Source: Streptomyces aculeolatus
GTDB taxonomy: Bacteria > Actinomycetota > Actinomycetes > Streptomycetales > Streptomycetaceae
Reading direction: 5' to 3'
NCBI RefSeq assembly: GCF_020400605.1
Contig: NZ_JAINRD010000001.1
Location: 868,001-932,000, forward strand
Length of the DNA: 64,000 bases
The notes under the pieces are model-generated. The model was not told the DNA's origin and ran no database searches. It worked only from the letters and a program-made list of their open reading frames with translations. Below are positions 7,761 through 19,213 of the stretch, piece by piece; the first letter of the stretch is position 1; every line of letters begins with the position of its first letter. A program made the translations under genes and the position numbers.

Positions 7761-7789
7761 TTGCGATCTGCGTACACCGTATGCGTAAA
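7761..7789 (+). promoter_or_regulatory. candidate drrAB-like promoter with imperfect TetR operator
   Basis: A TTGCGA hexamer (7761-7766) is followed by an imperfect inverted repeat GCGTAC-ACC-GTATGC (7770-7784, 5 of 6 arm pairs) and an AT-richer CGTAAAT. The inverted repeat sits where a repressor would block the -10 region. It lies in the shared region between the TetR gene and the transporter genes. GGGGAGGAAG at 7811-7820 is the ribosome site for the GTG at 7824. Confidence 0.4.
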
Positions 7790-7823
7790 TGGGTACGGCG
7801 TACTCAGATAGGGGAGGAAGAGC

Positions 7824-8923
<1,100 letters not shown>

Positions 8924-8927
<4 letters not shown>

Positions 8928-9784
8928 GCACCACCGTCACCGAAACCGCGGCGGGGGAGAAGCGGCCCCGCCCCCCGGCCGGCGAGCAGGCCCCCGGCGG
9001 GGCGCTGAAGTGGGCGTTCGCCGACTGCTGGACGATCGTGCGGCGCGGCCTGCTGCACTACCGCAGGCAGCCGTCGAACATCGCCTGGCAGCTCGGCTTC
9101 CCCGTCGTCTCCGTGCTGCTTTTCGTGTACGTCTTCGGCAGCGCGATGGAAGGCGGCGCGGACGCCTACAAGTCGTACGCGATGCCCGGCATGTTCGCGA
9201 TGACCATGGCCTTCGGGTTCATGAACACCGCCATGCTGATCGCCATCGACAAGGAGCACGGCATCACCGACCGCTTCCGCTCCATGCCGATGTCCCCCTC
9301 GGCCGTGGTCAGCGGCCGGGGCGTGTCCGACCTCATCGGTGCCGCGCTGGACCTGGCGGTGATGGCGGCGATCGCGCTGATCATCGGCTGGCGCTCGGAC
9401 GGCTCGGTGCTGGAGACGGCGGCGGCGTTCGGGCTGCTGCTGTGGCTGCGCTTCGCGCTGATCTGGGTCGGGGTGGTGCTCGGCCTGCTGACGCCCAACC
9501 AGGAAGCGGCGGGGAACCTCTTCGCGGTCGCGTTCCCGTTCGGCATGGTCTCCAGCGTGTTCGCCTCACCCGCGGACATGCCGGGCTGGCTGGGCTCGAT
9601 AGCGATGTGGAACCCGGTGTCGTCCACGGCCAACGCGGTGCGTGAGCTGTTCGGCAACCCCGGGCGGCTGGGCGACTCGTGGATCGAGCAGCACGCGATG
9701 CTGATGGCGCTGGTGTGGCCGGTGGTGATCACGGCGGTGTTCCTGCCGCTGGCGGTCCGCAAGTACCAGCGGCTGTCGCTCTGA
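8924..9784 (+). CDS. ABC-2 type permease, DrrB-like
   Basis: A 286-residue membrane subunit pairing with the upstream ATPase. After a cytoplasmic N-terminus of about 45 residues (with [17 protein letters not shown], typical of DrrB) there are six hydrophobic helices, including [15 protein letters not shown] and [15 protein letters not shown]. The ABC-2 signature region ([18 protein letters not shown]) is near the C-terminus. It starts by the ATGA overlap with the ATPase gene. A perfect 16-bp stem-loop ends the unit. Confidence 0.9.
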
Positions 9785-9798
9785 GCGAGGCCCGTACG

Positions 9799-9834
9799 CC
9801 GGGGGCCCGGCGCGTTCCCGCGCCGGGCCCCCGG
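9799..9834. terminator. bidirectional terminator between drrB-like gene and serC
   Basis: A perfect 16-bp stem (CCGGGGGCCCGGCGCG at 9799-9814 pairing with 9819-9834) closes a TTCC loop. It lies in the 65-bp gap between convergent genes, so it can serve both. There is no T-tract. Confidence 0.8.
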
Positions 9835-9849
9835 TGAGACGGACAGGTG

Positions 9850-11287
<1,438 letters not shown>

Positions 11288-12730
11288 TCAGCCGAGGGTG
11301 AGGGTGGCCGGGGTCGGGTTGGTGCCCGTCCAGGTGCCGTTGAGGCCGAAGGTGACCGAGCCGCCGTCCGGGACGTTGCCGTTGTACGGGGCGTTGGTGC
11401 AGGTCACTCTCGTGCCGCTCTGCTGGCACGTCGCGTTCCAGGCGTTGGTGACGCGCTGGCCCGCCGCGTAGTCCCAGGAGACCGACCAGCCCGACAGCGA
11501 GTCGCCGTCGCAGCTCACCGTCACCGCCGCGGTGAAGCCTCCGTTCCACTCCTGCGGTACCGCGTAGCCCGCGCTGCAGCCGTCGCCCGGGCCCGGCCCC
11601 GGGCCGGGGTCGCCGCCCAGGGCTTCGGCCACCGCGCTGTACGCCTGCTTCGGCTGGTAGCTGTCGTTCCAGAGGGTCGCCGAGCCCTCGCCGTCGAAGA
11701 CGTCCGGCACCCATGAGTACTTGTCGGGGAAGCCCCAGACCGTTACTCCCGTGCAGCGGGTGACCGCCAGGCAGGCGTCGATGACGTTCGCGTAGTACTG
11801 CGACTGGGTGGCTTCCTTCTGCGAGCTGACCGGAAGCTGCATCCGTACGTCCAGCTCCGTGACCGCCACGTCGACCCCCAGGTCCGCGAACCGCTGCATG
11901 TTCTGCCGCAGGTCGTTCGGGAAGCCGTACTGGATCGCCAGGTGGCCCTGGATGCCGACGCAGTCGATCGGTACGCCCTGTGCCTTCAGGTCGCGTACGA
12001 GGTTGTACATCGCGGTGCTCTTCGCGTTGACGCCCTCGATGTTGTAGTCGTTGATGCACAGCTTCGCGTTCGGGTCCGCCGCCTTCGCGGCGCGCAGCGC
12101 GTGGGCGACGAAGTCGCGGCCCATGGCGTTGTAGAAGGGGCTGTTGCGGAACGTGCCGTCCTCGTTGAACGGCTCGTTGACGACGTCCCAGGCGGCGATG
12201 TCGCCCGCGTACCGGCCGGCGACCTGCGTGACATGGTTCTCCATCGCCGTACGCACCTCGCCGCTCGGCAGGCCGGAGACCCAGCCGGGGAGCTGGCTGT
12301 GCCAGACGAGGGTGTGGCCGCGGACGGACTGGCCGTTCTGCTGCGCGAAGTCGACGATCCGGTCGCCGGGGCCGTAGTTGAACTGGCCGCGGGACGGCTC
12401 GACGGTGTCCCACTTCATCTCGTTCTCCGCCGTCACCTGGCCGAACTCGCTGCCCAGGATCCCGGTGTACTGGGTGTCGGAGAAGTGCGATGTCGCGGCT
12501 GCGGAGCCGATGAACTTGCCGTGCGCCTGCGCGAGCTGGTTCAGCGAGGCGGCGGCGGGCGCGGGCTGGGCGGCGGCGGACTGGGTCGCGGCGGCCGTAG
12601 GCGGTGCGGCTTCCGCGGGGGCCGCCCCCTGCGCGGGTGCGGCGGCGCCGAGGCCGTACAGGCAGAGGGCGCCGGCGAGCGCGGCGAGCAGGGCCCGGGG
12701 GGTCCTCGGCCTGCTGCGGAGTCTTCGCAT
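11288..12730 (-). CDS. secreted endo-1,4-beta-xylanase, GH10 plus CBM2
   Basis: A 480-residue secreted xylan-degrading enzyme. It has a signal peptide (MRRLRSRPRTPRALLAALAG, cleavage near residues 31-36) and an Ala/Pro-rich spacer. The GH10 barrel spans about residues 63-370, with acid/base Glu186 in DVVNEPF and nucleophile Glu292 in VTELDVR; WGFPDKYSWVP is the usual substrate-binding segment. A PGPGPGPG linker follows, then a family 2 carbohydrate-binding module (385-480) with its bracketing cysteines and WNGGFTAAVTV, NAWNATC and NGNVPDGGSVTFG blocks. The ATG at 12730 follows GAAGGGGAAC. Palindromes of the CGAAA/TTTCG type lie about 100 bases upstream, which suggests substrate-responsive repression. 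Confidence 0.95.
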   Translation of the reverse strand: MRRLRSRPRTPRALLAALAGALCLYGLGAAAPAQGAAPAEAAPPTAAATQSAAAQPAPAAASLNQLAQAHGKFIGSAAATSHFSDTQYTGILGSEFGQVTAENEMKWDTVEPSRGQFNYGPGDRIVDFAQQNGQSVRGHTLVWHSQLPGWVSGLPSGEVRTAMENHVTQVAGRYAGDIAAWDVVNEPFNEDGTFRNSPFYNAMGRDFVAHALRAAKAADPNAKLCINDYNIEGVNAKSTAMYNLVRDLKAQGVPIDCVGIQGHLAIQYGFPNDLRQNMQRFADLGVDVAVTELDVRMQLPVSSQKEATQSQYYANVIDACLAVTRCTGVTVWGFPDKYSWVPDVFDGEGSATLWNDSYQPKQAYSAVAEALGGDPGPGPGPGDGCSAGYAVPQEWNGGFTAAVTVSCDGDSLSGWSVSWDYAAGQRVTNAWNATCQQSGTRVTCTNAPYNGNVPDGGSVTFGLNGTWTGTNPTPATLTLG

Positions 12731-12825
12731 GTTCCCCTTCTTCCCCCGCGGGCGAGGCGCGGGCGGTGGTGGAGTGATGGCGCCGGATCCGTGCGTGCGG
12801 GTGTGCCGGGTGGGGGATGGAGCTT

Positions 12826-12851
12826 CGAAATATTTCGGGACTGATTTCGAA
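12826..12851 (-). promoter_or_regulatory. candidate xylanase operator (CGAAAT-ATTTCG)
   Basis: A perfect 12-bp palindrome CGAAATATTTCG at 12826-12837 is followed by a second partial site around TTTCGAA (12845-12851). Similar CGAAA/TTTCG palindromes have been described upstream of streptomycete xylanase genes and as targets of xylose/xylooligosaccharide-type regulators. Located about 100 bases upstream of the xylanase start. Confidence 0.55.
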
Positions 12852-12934
12852 TCTTTCTGGGGTCGGACGTTAGAGGCGCGAGTGGGGCACGTCAATACGC
12901 GCGGAGGGGCGGGGGTGTCCGGCACGCTGGGGCC

Positions 12935-15895
12935 ATGGATACGCAGACGGGCGCGGACGCGGGTACGGACACCGGTGTGGATGTCGTGGCGCTGGAGCGG
13001 CGGCTGCGGGACGCCGTCAGGGGCGAGGTGGGGTTCCGCACCCGGGACCGGGCCCTGGTCACCATGGACGCCTCCAACTACCGCAGCGTCCCCCTCGGTG
13101 TCGTCGCGCCCCGCGACGCCGACGACGTCGCCGCCGCGCTGGCCGTGTGCCGCGAGTACGGCGCGCCCGTCGTGGCCCGCGGCGGCGGTACGTCCATCGC
13201 GGGCAACGCCGTGGGCGTGGGCGTCGTCCTCGACTTCACCCGGCACCTGAACCGGCTCGTCGACCTCGACCCCGGGACGCGTACCGCCGTCGTGCAGCCG
13301 GGGCTCGTGCTCGACCGGCTGCGGGACGCCGCGGCGGACCACGGGCTGACGTTCGGGCCTGACCCGTCGACGCACAGCCGGTGCACGATCGGCGGGATGG
13401 TCGGCAACAACTCATGCGGCTCGCACAGCGTCGCGTGGGGGACGACGGCCGACAACGTGCGGGACCTGGACGTGGTGACGTACCGGGGGCGGGCGGTGCG
13501 GCTGGAGCGGGACCTCGGGGTGCTGCCGGGGCTGGAGGAGTTCGTCGCGCGGCATCTGGCCGCGTTGCGGACGGGCGGACACGCGGGCCGGGTTCCGGCC
13601 GGGGGCGCGGACGCGGGTGTGCCAACGGGCGCGGCCGCGCCCGGCGTACGGGACGGCGGTGCCGCCCCCGGCTGGCCCGACCTCCCCCGCCGCATCTCCG
13701 GCTACGCCCTCGACGCCCTCCTCCCCGAGCGCGGCCCCGACCTCGCCCGCGCCTTCACCGGCAGCGAGGGCACCCTCGCCGTCCTCACCCGGGCCACCGT
13801 CCGCCTCGTCGAGGCACCCCCCGCCCGCGCCCTGGCCGTCCTCGGCTACGCCGACGAGTCCGCCGCCGCCGAGGCGGCCCCCGGGCTGCTGCCGCTGCGG
13901 CCCCTCACCGTCGAGGGCATGGCCGCCGACCTCGTACCCGACGCGCACGCGCTGCCCCGCGGCGGCGCCTGGCTGTTCGTCGAGACCGGCGGCGACACGC
14001 CCGCCGCCGCGCGGGCCGCGGCCGACGATGTGTGCCGCGCCGCCGACGCCGTCGACCACGCGGTGGTCGCGGACCCGGCCGCGCAGCGCACCCTGTGGCG
14101 TATCCGCGAGGACGCCTCCGGCACCGCCACCCGCATGCCCGACGGCAGCGAGGCGTGGCCCGGCTGGGAGGACTGCGCGGTGCCGCCCGCGCGGCTCGGC
14201 GCGTACCTGCGCGAGTTCCGCGCGCTGCTCGCCGCGCACGGGCTGCGCGGGCTGCCGTACGGGCACTTCGGCGACGGCTGCATCCACGTGCGGATCGACT
14301 TCGACCTGCTGACGGCCGGCGGCGTCGCCCGCTTCCGGGAGTTCTCGGGGGAGCTGGCGGACCTCGTCGTCGCCCACGGCGGTTCGCTGTCCGGCGAGCA
14401 CGGCGACGGGCGGGCGCGTTCGGAGCTGCTGCCCGCGATGTACGGGGACGAACTCGTCGGCCTCTTCCGCGGCTTCAAGGACCTCTGGGACCCCGACGAC
14501 GCCCTCAACCCCGGCGTGATCGCCCGCCCCGCGCCCCTCGACGCCGGCCTGCGCTTCGCGCCGCTGCCGCGCGGGCCGGTGCCGGTGGAGTTCGGGTATC
14601 CGCACGACGGCCCGGAGGGCGGCGACTTCGCGGCGGCGGTGCGGCGGTGCGTGGGGGTCGCCAAGTGCCGCAACCCGGCGGGGAGTCCGGGGGTGATGTG
14701 CCCGTCGTTCCGGGCCACGGGCGAGGAGCGGCACTCCACGCGCGGGCGCGCGCGCCTGCTGCACGAGATGCTGGCGGGGGAGGTCATCACGGACGGGTGG
14801 CGCTCGGAGGAGGTACGCGAGGCGCTCGACCTGTGCCTGTCGTGCAAGGGGTGCCGCAGCGACTGCCCGGTGGACGTCGACATGGCCACGTACAAGGCCG
14901 AGTTCCTGCACCACCACTACGCCGGGCGGCGGCGGCCGATGGCGCACTACGCGATGGGGCGGCTGCCGCAGTGGCTGCGGCTGACGGCGGCGCTGCGGGC
15001 GGCCGCGGCGGCGAACGCGCTGGCCGGGGTGGGGCCGCTGGCGGCCGTGGCGAAGCGGGTGGCGGGGCTGGCGGGGGAGCGGGCGATCCCGCCGATCGCG
15101 CGGGTGCCGCTGACGCGGTCGCTCGGGCGGGGCGTCGACGCGGATCCGGACGTGCTGCTGTGGCCGGACACCTTCACCAACTACCTGTCGCCGGAGGCGG
15201 GTACGGCGGCGGTCCGCGTGCTGCGGGCGGCGGGGCTGCGGGTGGGGCTGCCGCGGGGGGCCGGGAGGGTGTGCTGCGGGCTGACGTACGTCTCCACGGG
15301 GCAGCTGGACCAGGCCAAGAAGGTGATGCGCCGCACGCTGGACGCGCTGGAGCCGGCAGGCGGTGACGTGGCTGCCGGTACGGCCGCGGACGCCGCAGGC
15401 CCGCCGCTCGTCGTCCTCGAACCCCCCTGCGCCGCCGCGCTCAAGACCGACCTCGTGGAGCTGCTGCCCGACGACGAACGCGCCCCGCGCCTCGCCGCCC
15501 GTGTCCGCACCTTCGCCGAGGCCCTCGAAACCGCCGCCCCCGACTGGACCCCGCCGCGCCTCGACCGCCCGGTCACCGGCCAGACGCACTGCCACCAGCA
15601 CGCGATCCTCGGCGACGCGGCAGAGCGGCGCCTGATGGCGAAGGCCGGCCTGGAGGGGCGACTTGCCGCGGGCTGCTGCGGCCTGGCGGGCAACTTCGGC
15701 TTCGAACGCGGCCATTACGAGGTCTCCGCGGCCTGCGCCGAGGACCAACTGCTCCCGGCGGTACGCAGTGCCCCGCAGCACGCGGCGGTCGTGGCGGACG
15801 GCTACTCCTGCCGCACCCAACTCGACCAACTCGCCGGCATCCGCGCCCGCCACCTGGCGGAACTCCTGGCGGAGGGCCTGCCGGAGGAGGAGTGA
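12935..15895 (+). CDS. FAD-linked oxidoreductase fused to Fe-S / CCG domains (D-lactate/glycolate dehydrogenase-like)
   Basis: A 986-residue fused flavoprotein. Residues about 45-260 form a PCMH-type FAD domain (APVVARGGGTSIAGNAVG, GGMVGNNSCGSHS). Residues about 260-535 are FAD-oxidase C-terminal-like (YGHFGDGCIHVRID, LSGEHGDGRAR). Two 4Fe-4S binding clusters follow, from about 572 (CVGVAKC with MCPSF) and 632 (CLSCKGCRSDCPVD). Two cysteine-rich CCG motifs lie near 778 and 912 (RVCCGLTY, GCCGLAGNFG), as in GlpC, LldE and heterodisulfide reductase subunits. Single-chain proteins of this type oxidise D-2-hydroxy acids such as D-lactate and pass electrons to quinone. The exact substrate is not determined. 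The stop abuts that of the convergent Uma2 gene. Confidence 0.88.
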   Translation: MDTQTGADAGTDTGVDVVALERRLRDAVRGEVGFRTRDRALVTMDASNYRSVPLGVVAPRDADDVAAALAVCREYGAPVVARGGGTSIAGNAVGVGVVLDFTRHLNRLVDLDPGTRTAVVQPGLVLDRLRDAAADHGLTFGPDPSTHSRCTIGGMVGNNSCGSHSVAWGTTADNVRDLDVVTYRGRAVRLERDLGVLPGLEEFVARHLAALRTGGHAGRVPAGGADAGVPTGAAAPGVRDGGAAPGWPDLPRRISGYALDALLPERGPDLARAFTGSEGTLAVLTRATVRLVEAPPARALAVLGYADESAAAEAAPGLLPLRPLTVEGMAADLVPDAHALPRGGAWLFVETGGDTPAAARAAADDVCRAADAVDHAVVADPAAQRTLWRIREDASGTATRMPDGSEAWPGWEDCAVPPARLGAYLREFRALLAAHGLRGLPYGHFGDGCIHVRIDFDLLTAGGVARFREFSGELADLVVAHGGSLSGEHGDGRARSELLPAMYGDELVGLFRGFKDLWDPDDALNPGVIARPAPLDAGLRFAPLPRGPVPVEFGYPHDGPEGGDFAAAVRRCVGVAKCRNPAGSPGVMCPSFRATGEERHSTRGRARLLHEMLAGEVITDGWRSEEVREALDLCLSCKGCRSDCPVDVDMATYKAEFLHHHYAGRRRPMAHYAMGRLPQWLRLTAALRAAAAANALAGVGPLAAVAKRVAGLAGERAIPPIARVPLTRSLGRGVDADPDVLLWPDTFTNYLSPEAGTAAVRVLRAAGLRVGLPRGAGRVCCGLTYVSTGQLDQAKKVMRRTLDALEPAGGDVAAGTAADAAGPPLVVLEPPCAAALKTDLVELLPDDERAPRLAARVRTFAEALETAAPDWTPPRLDRPVTGQTHCHQHAILGDAAERRLMAKAGLEGRLAAGCCGLAGNFGFERGHYEVSAACAEDQLLPAVRSAPQHAAVVADGYSCRTQLDQLAGIRARHLAELLAEGLPEEE

Positions 15896-16486
15896 TCAGT
15901 CGGAGGGGAACCTGTCGGTGCGGAGGACGAAGCCGAGAGGAGTCACCTTGAGATCCAGGGCCGCACCGAAAGCGACGACGACTTCCTTGACGTAGTCGCC
16001 GTCCCCGGGCTCGGTGTAGACGTGGCACTTGCGCTGATACGGATCGGCAATCAAGTAGACGGGCACGCCCGCGAGGGCGTAGGCGGTCTTCTTGGGGCCG
16101 TAGTCGTTCTTCCCGGTGCCGCGGGACACCACCTCGGCGACGAACTCGACGTCTTGGTGGCGCCAGCGGCCCATGCCGTCCGGCTTGGCGTCGTCGCGGA
16201 GCTTCGCCACGTCCGGACAGAAGGCGTTCTCCTCGCCGGGGAAGTCGATCCGCACGTCTGAGAAAACCTTGATCTTGCCGTCGAACGTCCTGTCCAGCGC
16301 GCGGATGATCTCAAGAATGATCTCCCAGTGAACGCTGCGCTGCGGCACCATGTAGACGACCCCTTCGACGACCTCGACGCGATAGCCCTCGAAGGCGGGG
16401 GTCCGCTCGAACACCTCGAACAGCTCGTCCAGGTGTGTCTTGTCGTCGGTGTCGGCCATCTCGATCCTGTCGTCGACGAGGGTCAT
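15896..16486 (-). CDS. second Uma2 family (DUF820) putative endonuclease
   Basis: A 196-residue paralogue of the protein at 3939-4490, with the same landmarks: VEVVEGVVYMVPQ, VFSDVRIDFPGEEN, QDVEFVAEVVS and DYGPKKTAYALAGVPVYLIADPY. The ATG at 16486 was chosen because GGAGGAG lies nine bases upstream; a second in-frame ATG at 16459 would remove nine residues. The function of the family is unknown. It is a single gene convergent with the FAD/Fe-S gene, with no bases between the stops. Confidence 0.82.
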   Translation of the reverse strand: MTLVDDRIEMADTDDKTHLDELFEVFERTPAFEGYRVEVVEGVVYMVPQRSVHWEIILEIIRALDRTFDGKIKVFSDVRIDFPGEENAFCPDVAKLRDDAKPDGMGRWRHQDVEFVAEVVSRGTGKNDYGPKKTAYALAGVPVYLIADPYQRKCHVYTEPGDGDYVKEVVVAFGAALDLKVTPLGFVLRTDRFPSD

Positions 16487-16586
16487 TCCGGCTCTCCTCC
16501 CCGAAGCTCCGTGGGTGGCATGCTGCCGCTCCCCAAACGATACGTGCGGCCCCTCGGTCACGGGGAGTAGCCGATCAAATAATCGG

Positions 16587-16637
16587 GCAAGCGTGCTTGC
16601 TTGTTTTTGGGTCCCCTGCCACCCTACTGCGCAGTAG
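16587..16637 (+). promoter_or_regulatory. promoter and palindromic operator region of the catabolic operon
   Basis: Two inverted repeats stand in the gap before the operon: GCAAGC-GT-GCTTGC (16587-16600) and the perfect 14-bp palindrome CTACTGCGCAGTAG (16624-16637). A TTGTTT hexamer (16601-16606) and TACTGC (16625-16630) are 18 bases apart and could be -35 and -10, so the palindrome would overlap the -10. GAGGGGAG before 16656 is the ribosome site. The TetR protein at the operon's end is the obvious candidate to bind here. Confidence 0.5.
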
Positions 16638-16655
16638 TCACGAGGGGAGCGCGCC

Positions 16656-17510
16656 ATGGCGGGGCCGGAGATCATCTCGCTGCTCGACGACCTCCGCGAC
16701 GAAGGCGCCGCGCTGGACGCCCTCGTCGCCGGGCTGCCGCCCGGGCGGTGGGCGCTCGACACGCCCGCCGACGGGTGGACCGTCGCGCACCAGATCGCCC
16801 ACCTCGCGTGGACCGACCGCGCCGCGCTCGCCGCCGCCGTGGATCCCGACGAGTTCCAGCGGATGCTGGCGCACGCCCAGGAGGCGCCGTACGGCTTCGT
16901 GGACGACGGCGCCGCGAGCGGGGCCGCGCTGGCGCCCGAGGTGCTGCTCGGGCGGTGGCGGGAGGGGCGCGAGGAGTTGCGGCGGGTGCTGCTGGCGCAG
17001 CCGGCGGGGGTGCGGATGCCGTGGTTCGGGCCGGCGATGAGCGTCGGCGGCGTGGCCTCCGGGCGGCTGATGGAGACCTGGGCGCACGGGCAGGACGTCG
17101 CCGACGCGCTCGGCGTACGGCGGGAGCCCACCGCGCGGCTGCGGCACGTGGCCCGTATCGGCGTACGGACGCGGGACTTCGCGTACGCCGTCAACCGGCT
17201 CGCCCCGCCCGCCGCCGAGTTCCGCGTGGAGCTGACCGCGCCCGGCGGGGGCGGCGAGGTGTGGGCGTACGGGCCGACGGACGCCGCCGAGCGCGTCACC
17301 GGGCCCGCGCTCGACTTCTGCCTCCTGGCCACCCAGCGCGTGCACCGCGCCGACACCGCGCTCGTCGCCGAGGGCGCGGAGGCGGAGCGCTGGCTCGGCA
17401 TCGCCCAGGCGTTCGCCGGCCCGCCGGGCGGCGGACGGGACCGGGCGGGCGACGCCGCCGGCGGCCCGGCCCGTACCGGCGGAACCGCCGCTCCGGAGGC
17501 CCGCCCGTGA
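16656..17510 (+). CDS. TIGR03084-type metal-binding protein (DinB/maleylpyruvate isomerase fold)
   Basis: A 284-residue protein. The N-terminal part is a four-helix DinB/MDMPI-like metal-binding domain: WTVAHQIAHLAWTDRAAL supplies two histidines and METWAHGQDVADALGV a third. Proteins of this family (TIGR03084) occur in actinomycetes next to acyl-CoA catabolic genes and have no proven activity. Many relatives use mycothiol, so a mycothiol-dependent step is conceivable but unproven. The C-terminal 30 residues are low complexity. It is first in the operon, and its stop overlaps the next start as GTGA. Confidence 0.75.
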   Translation: MAGPEIISLLDDLRDEGAALDALVAGLPPGRWALDTPADGWTVAHQIAHLAWTDRAALAAAVDPDEFQRMLAHAQEAPYGFVDDGAASGAALAPEVLLGRWREGREELRRVLLAQPAGVRMPWFGPAMSVGGVASGRLMETWAHGQDVADALGVRREPTARLRHVARIGVRTRDFAYAVNRLAPPAAEFRVELTAPGGGGEVWAYGPTDAAERVTGPALDFCLLATQRVHRADTALVAEGAEAERWLGIAQAFAGPPGGGRDRAGDAAGGPARTGGTAAPEARP

Positions 17511-19213
17511 CCCTCCGCGTCGGCAACGCCTCCGGCTTCTACGGCGACCGCTTCGCCGCCGTCCGCGAGATGCTCACCGGCGGCGGACTCGACGTCCTCA
17601 CCGGCGACTACCTCGCCGAGCTGACCATGCTCATCCTCGCCCGCGACCGCCTCAAGGACCCCGCCGCCGGCTACGCCAAGACCTTCCTCCGCCAGTTGGA
17701 GGACGGCCTCGGCCTCGCCCGCGACCGCGGCGTCACCCTCGTCGTCAACGCCGGCGGCCTCAACCCCGCGGGCCTCGCCGCCGCCGTCCGCGAGCTGTCC
17801 GTACGCGTCGGCGTGCCCGCCCGCGTCGCGCACGTCGAGGGCGACGACCTCACCGCCCGCGGCACCTGGCCCGGCGCCCTCGCCGCGAACGCCTACCTCG
17901 GCGGCGGCGGCATCGCCGCCTGCCTGCGCGCAGGCGCCGACGTCGTCGTCACGGGCCGCGTCACCGACGCCGCCCTCGTCACCGGCGTCGCCCAGGCCCA
18001 CTACGGCTGGGGCGGCCCCGACGCCGGCGACCCCACCAAGCCCGACGACCCCGACCTCCACGCCCTCGCCGGCGCCGTCGTCGCCGGCCACGTGCTGGAG
18101 TGCGGCACCCAGGCCACCGGCGGCAACTACTCCTTCTTCACCGAGCACGACGTCCGCCACCCCGGCTTCCCCCTCGCCGAGATCGAGCCCGACGGCAGCT
18201 CCGTCATCACCAAGCACCCCGGCACCGGCGGCGCCGTCACCGTAGGGACCGTCACCGCCCAGCTCCTCTACGAGACCGCAGGACCCCGCTACGCGGGACC
18301 CGACGTCACCGCCCGCCTCGACTCCGTGCGCCTCGCCCCCGACGGCCCCGACCGCGTCCGCATCACGGGCGTACGGGGCGAGCCCCCGCCGCCCGACCTC
18401 AAGGTCGGCCTGTCCCGCCTCGGCGGCTACCGCAACGAGGTCGTCTTCGTCCTCACCGGCCTCGACATCGACGCCAAAGCCGCCCTCGTACGCGCCCAGA
18501 TGGCCCCCGCCCTCGCCGGCGTCGCCGACGTCCGCTGGACGCTCGCCCGCACCGACCGCCCCGACGCCGACGTGCAGGAGGAGGCGTCCGCCCTGCTCCG
18601 CCTCGCCGTCCGGGACCCCGACGAGGCCGCCGTCGGCCGCGCCGTCAGCGGCGCCGCCATCGAACTGGCCCTCGCCAGCATCCCCGGCTTCCACGTCACC
18701 GCCCCGCCCGGCAGGGCGCAGCCGTACGGCGTCTTCGAGGCCGCGTACGTCCCCGCCGACGACGTCCCCCACACCGCCGTGCTGCCCGACGGCACCCGCG
18801 TCCCCGTCGACCCGCCGCCGCGCACCCGGGCCCTCGCCCCCGTACCCGAACCGCCCCTGCCGCCGCCCCCGCCGCCGGGACCGACGCGCCGCGCCCCCCT
18901 CGGCACCGTGGCCGGCGCGCGCAGCGGCGACAAGGGCGGCAGCGCCAACGTCGGCGTGTGGGCCCGGAACGACGCCGCCTGGCCGTGGCTGGCCCACACC
19001 CTCACCGTCAAGCGGCTGCGCGAACTCCTCCCGGAGACCGCCCCCTTCCCCGTCGTACGCCACGTCCTGCCCCGCCTCCGCGCGCTCAACTTCACCGTCG
19101 AGGGCCTCCTCGGCGAAGGCGTCGCCGCGCAGGCCCGCTTCGACCCGCAGGCCAAGGCGCTCGGCGAGTGGCTGCGCGCCCGGCACGCCGACATACCCGA
19201 GGAGCTGCTGTGA
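17507..19213 (+). CDS. AtuA-like protein (DUF1446), acyclic terpene utilization family
   Basis: A 568-residue protein. It begins VTLRVGNASGFYGDRFAAVREML and continues with GGLDVLTGDYLAELTMLIL, GGCLNPAGLA-like and GRVTDAALV blocks typical of the large DUF1446/AtuA domain (about residues 1-440). A Pro-rich hinge (PPLPPPPPPGP) leads to a second, roughly 100-residue domain starting GTVAGARSGDKGGSANVGVWAR, the AtuA-like C-terminal domain. In Pseudomonas, atuA belongs to the citronellol/geraniol operon, but its biochemical role is not settled. The GTG at 17507 overlaps the previous stop (GTGA). The next gene overlaps its stop the same way. Confidence 0.82.
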   Translation: MTLRVGNASGFYGDRFAAVREMLTGGGLDVLTGDYLAELTMLILARDRLKDPAAGYAKTFLRQLEDGLGLARDRGVTLVVNAGGLNPAGLAAAVRELSVRVGVPARVAHVEGDDLTARGTWPGALAANAYLGGGGIAACLRAGADVVVTGRVTDAALVTGVAQAHYGWGGPDAGDPTKPDDPDLHALAGAVVAGHVLECGTQATGGNYSFFTEHDVRHPGFPLAEIEPDGSSVITKHPGTGGAVTVGTVTAQLLYETAGPRYAGPDVTARLDSVRLAPDGPDRVRITGVRGEPPPPDLKVGLSRLGGYRNEVVFVLTGLDIDAKAALVRAQMAPALAGVADVRWTLARTDRPDADVQEEASALLRLAVRDPDEAAVGRAVSGAAIELALASIPGFHVTAPPGRAQPYGVFEAAYVPADDVPHTAVLPDGTRVPVDPPPRTRALAPVPEPPLPPPPPPGPTRRAPLGTVAGARSGDKGGSANVGVWARNDAAWPWLAHTLTVKRLRELLPETAPFPVVRHVLPRLRALNFTVEGLLGEGVAAQARFDPQAKALGEWLRARHADIPEELL

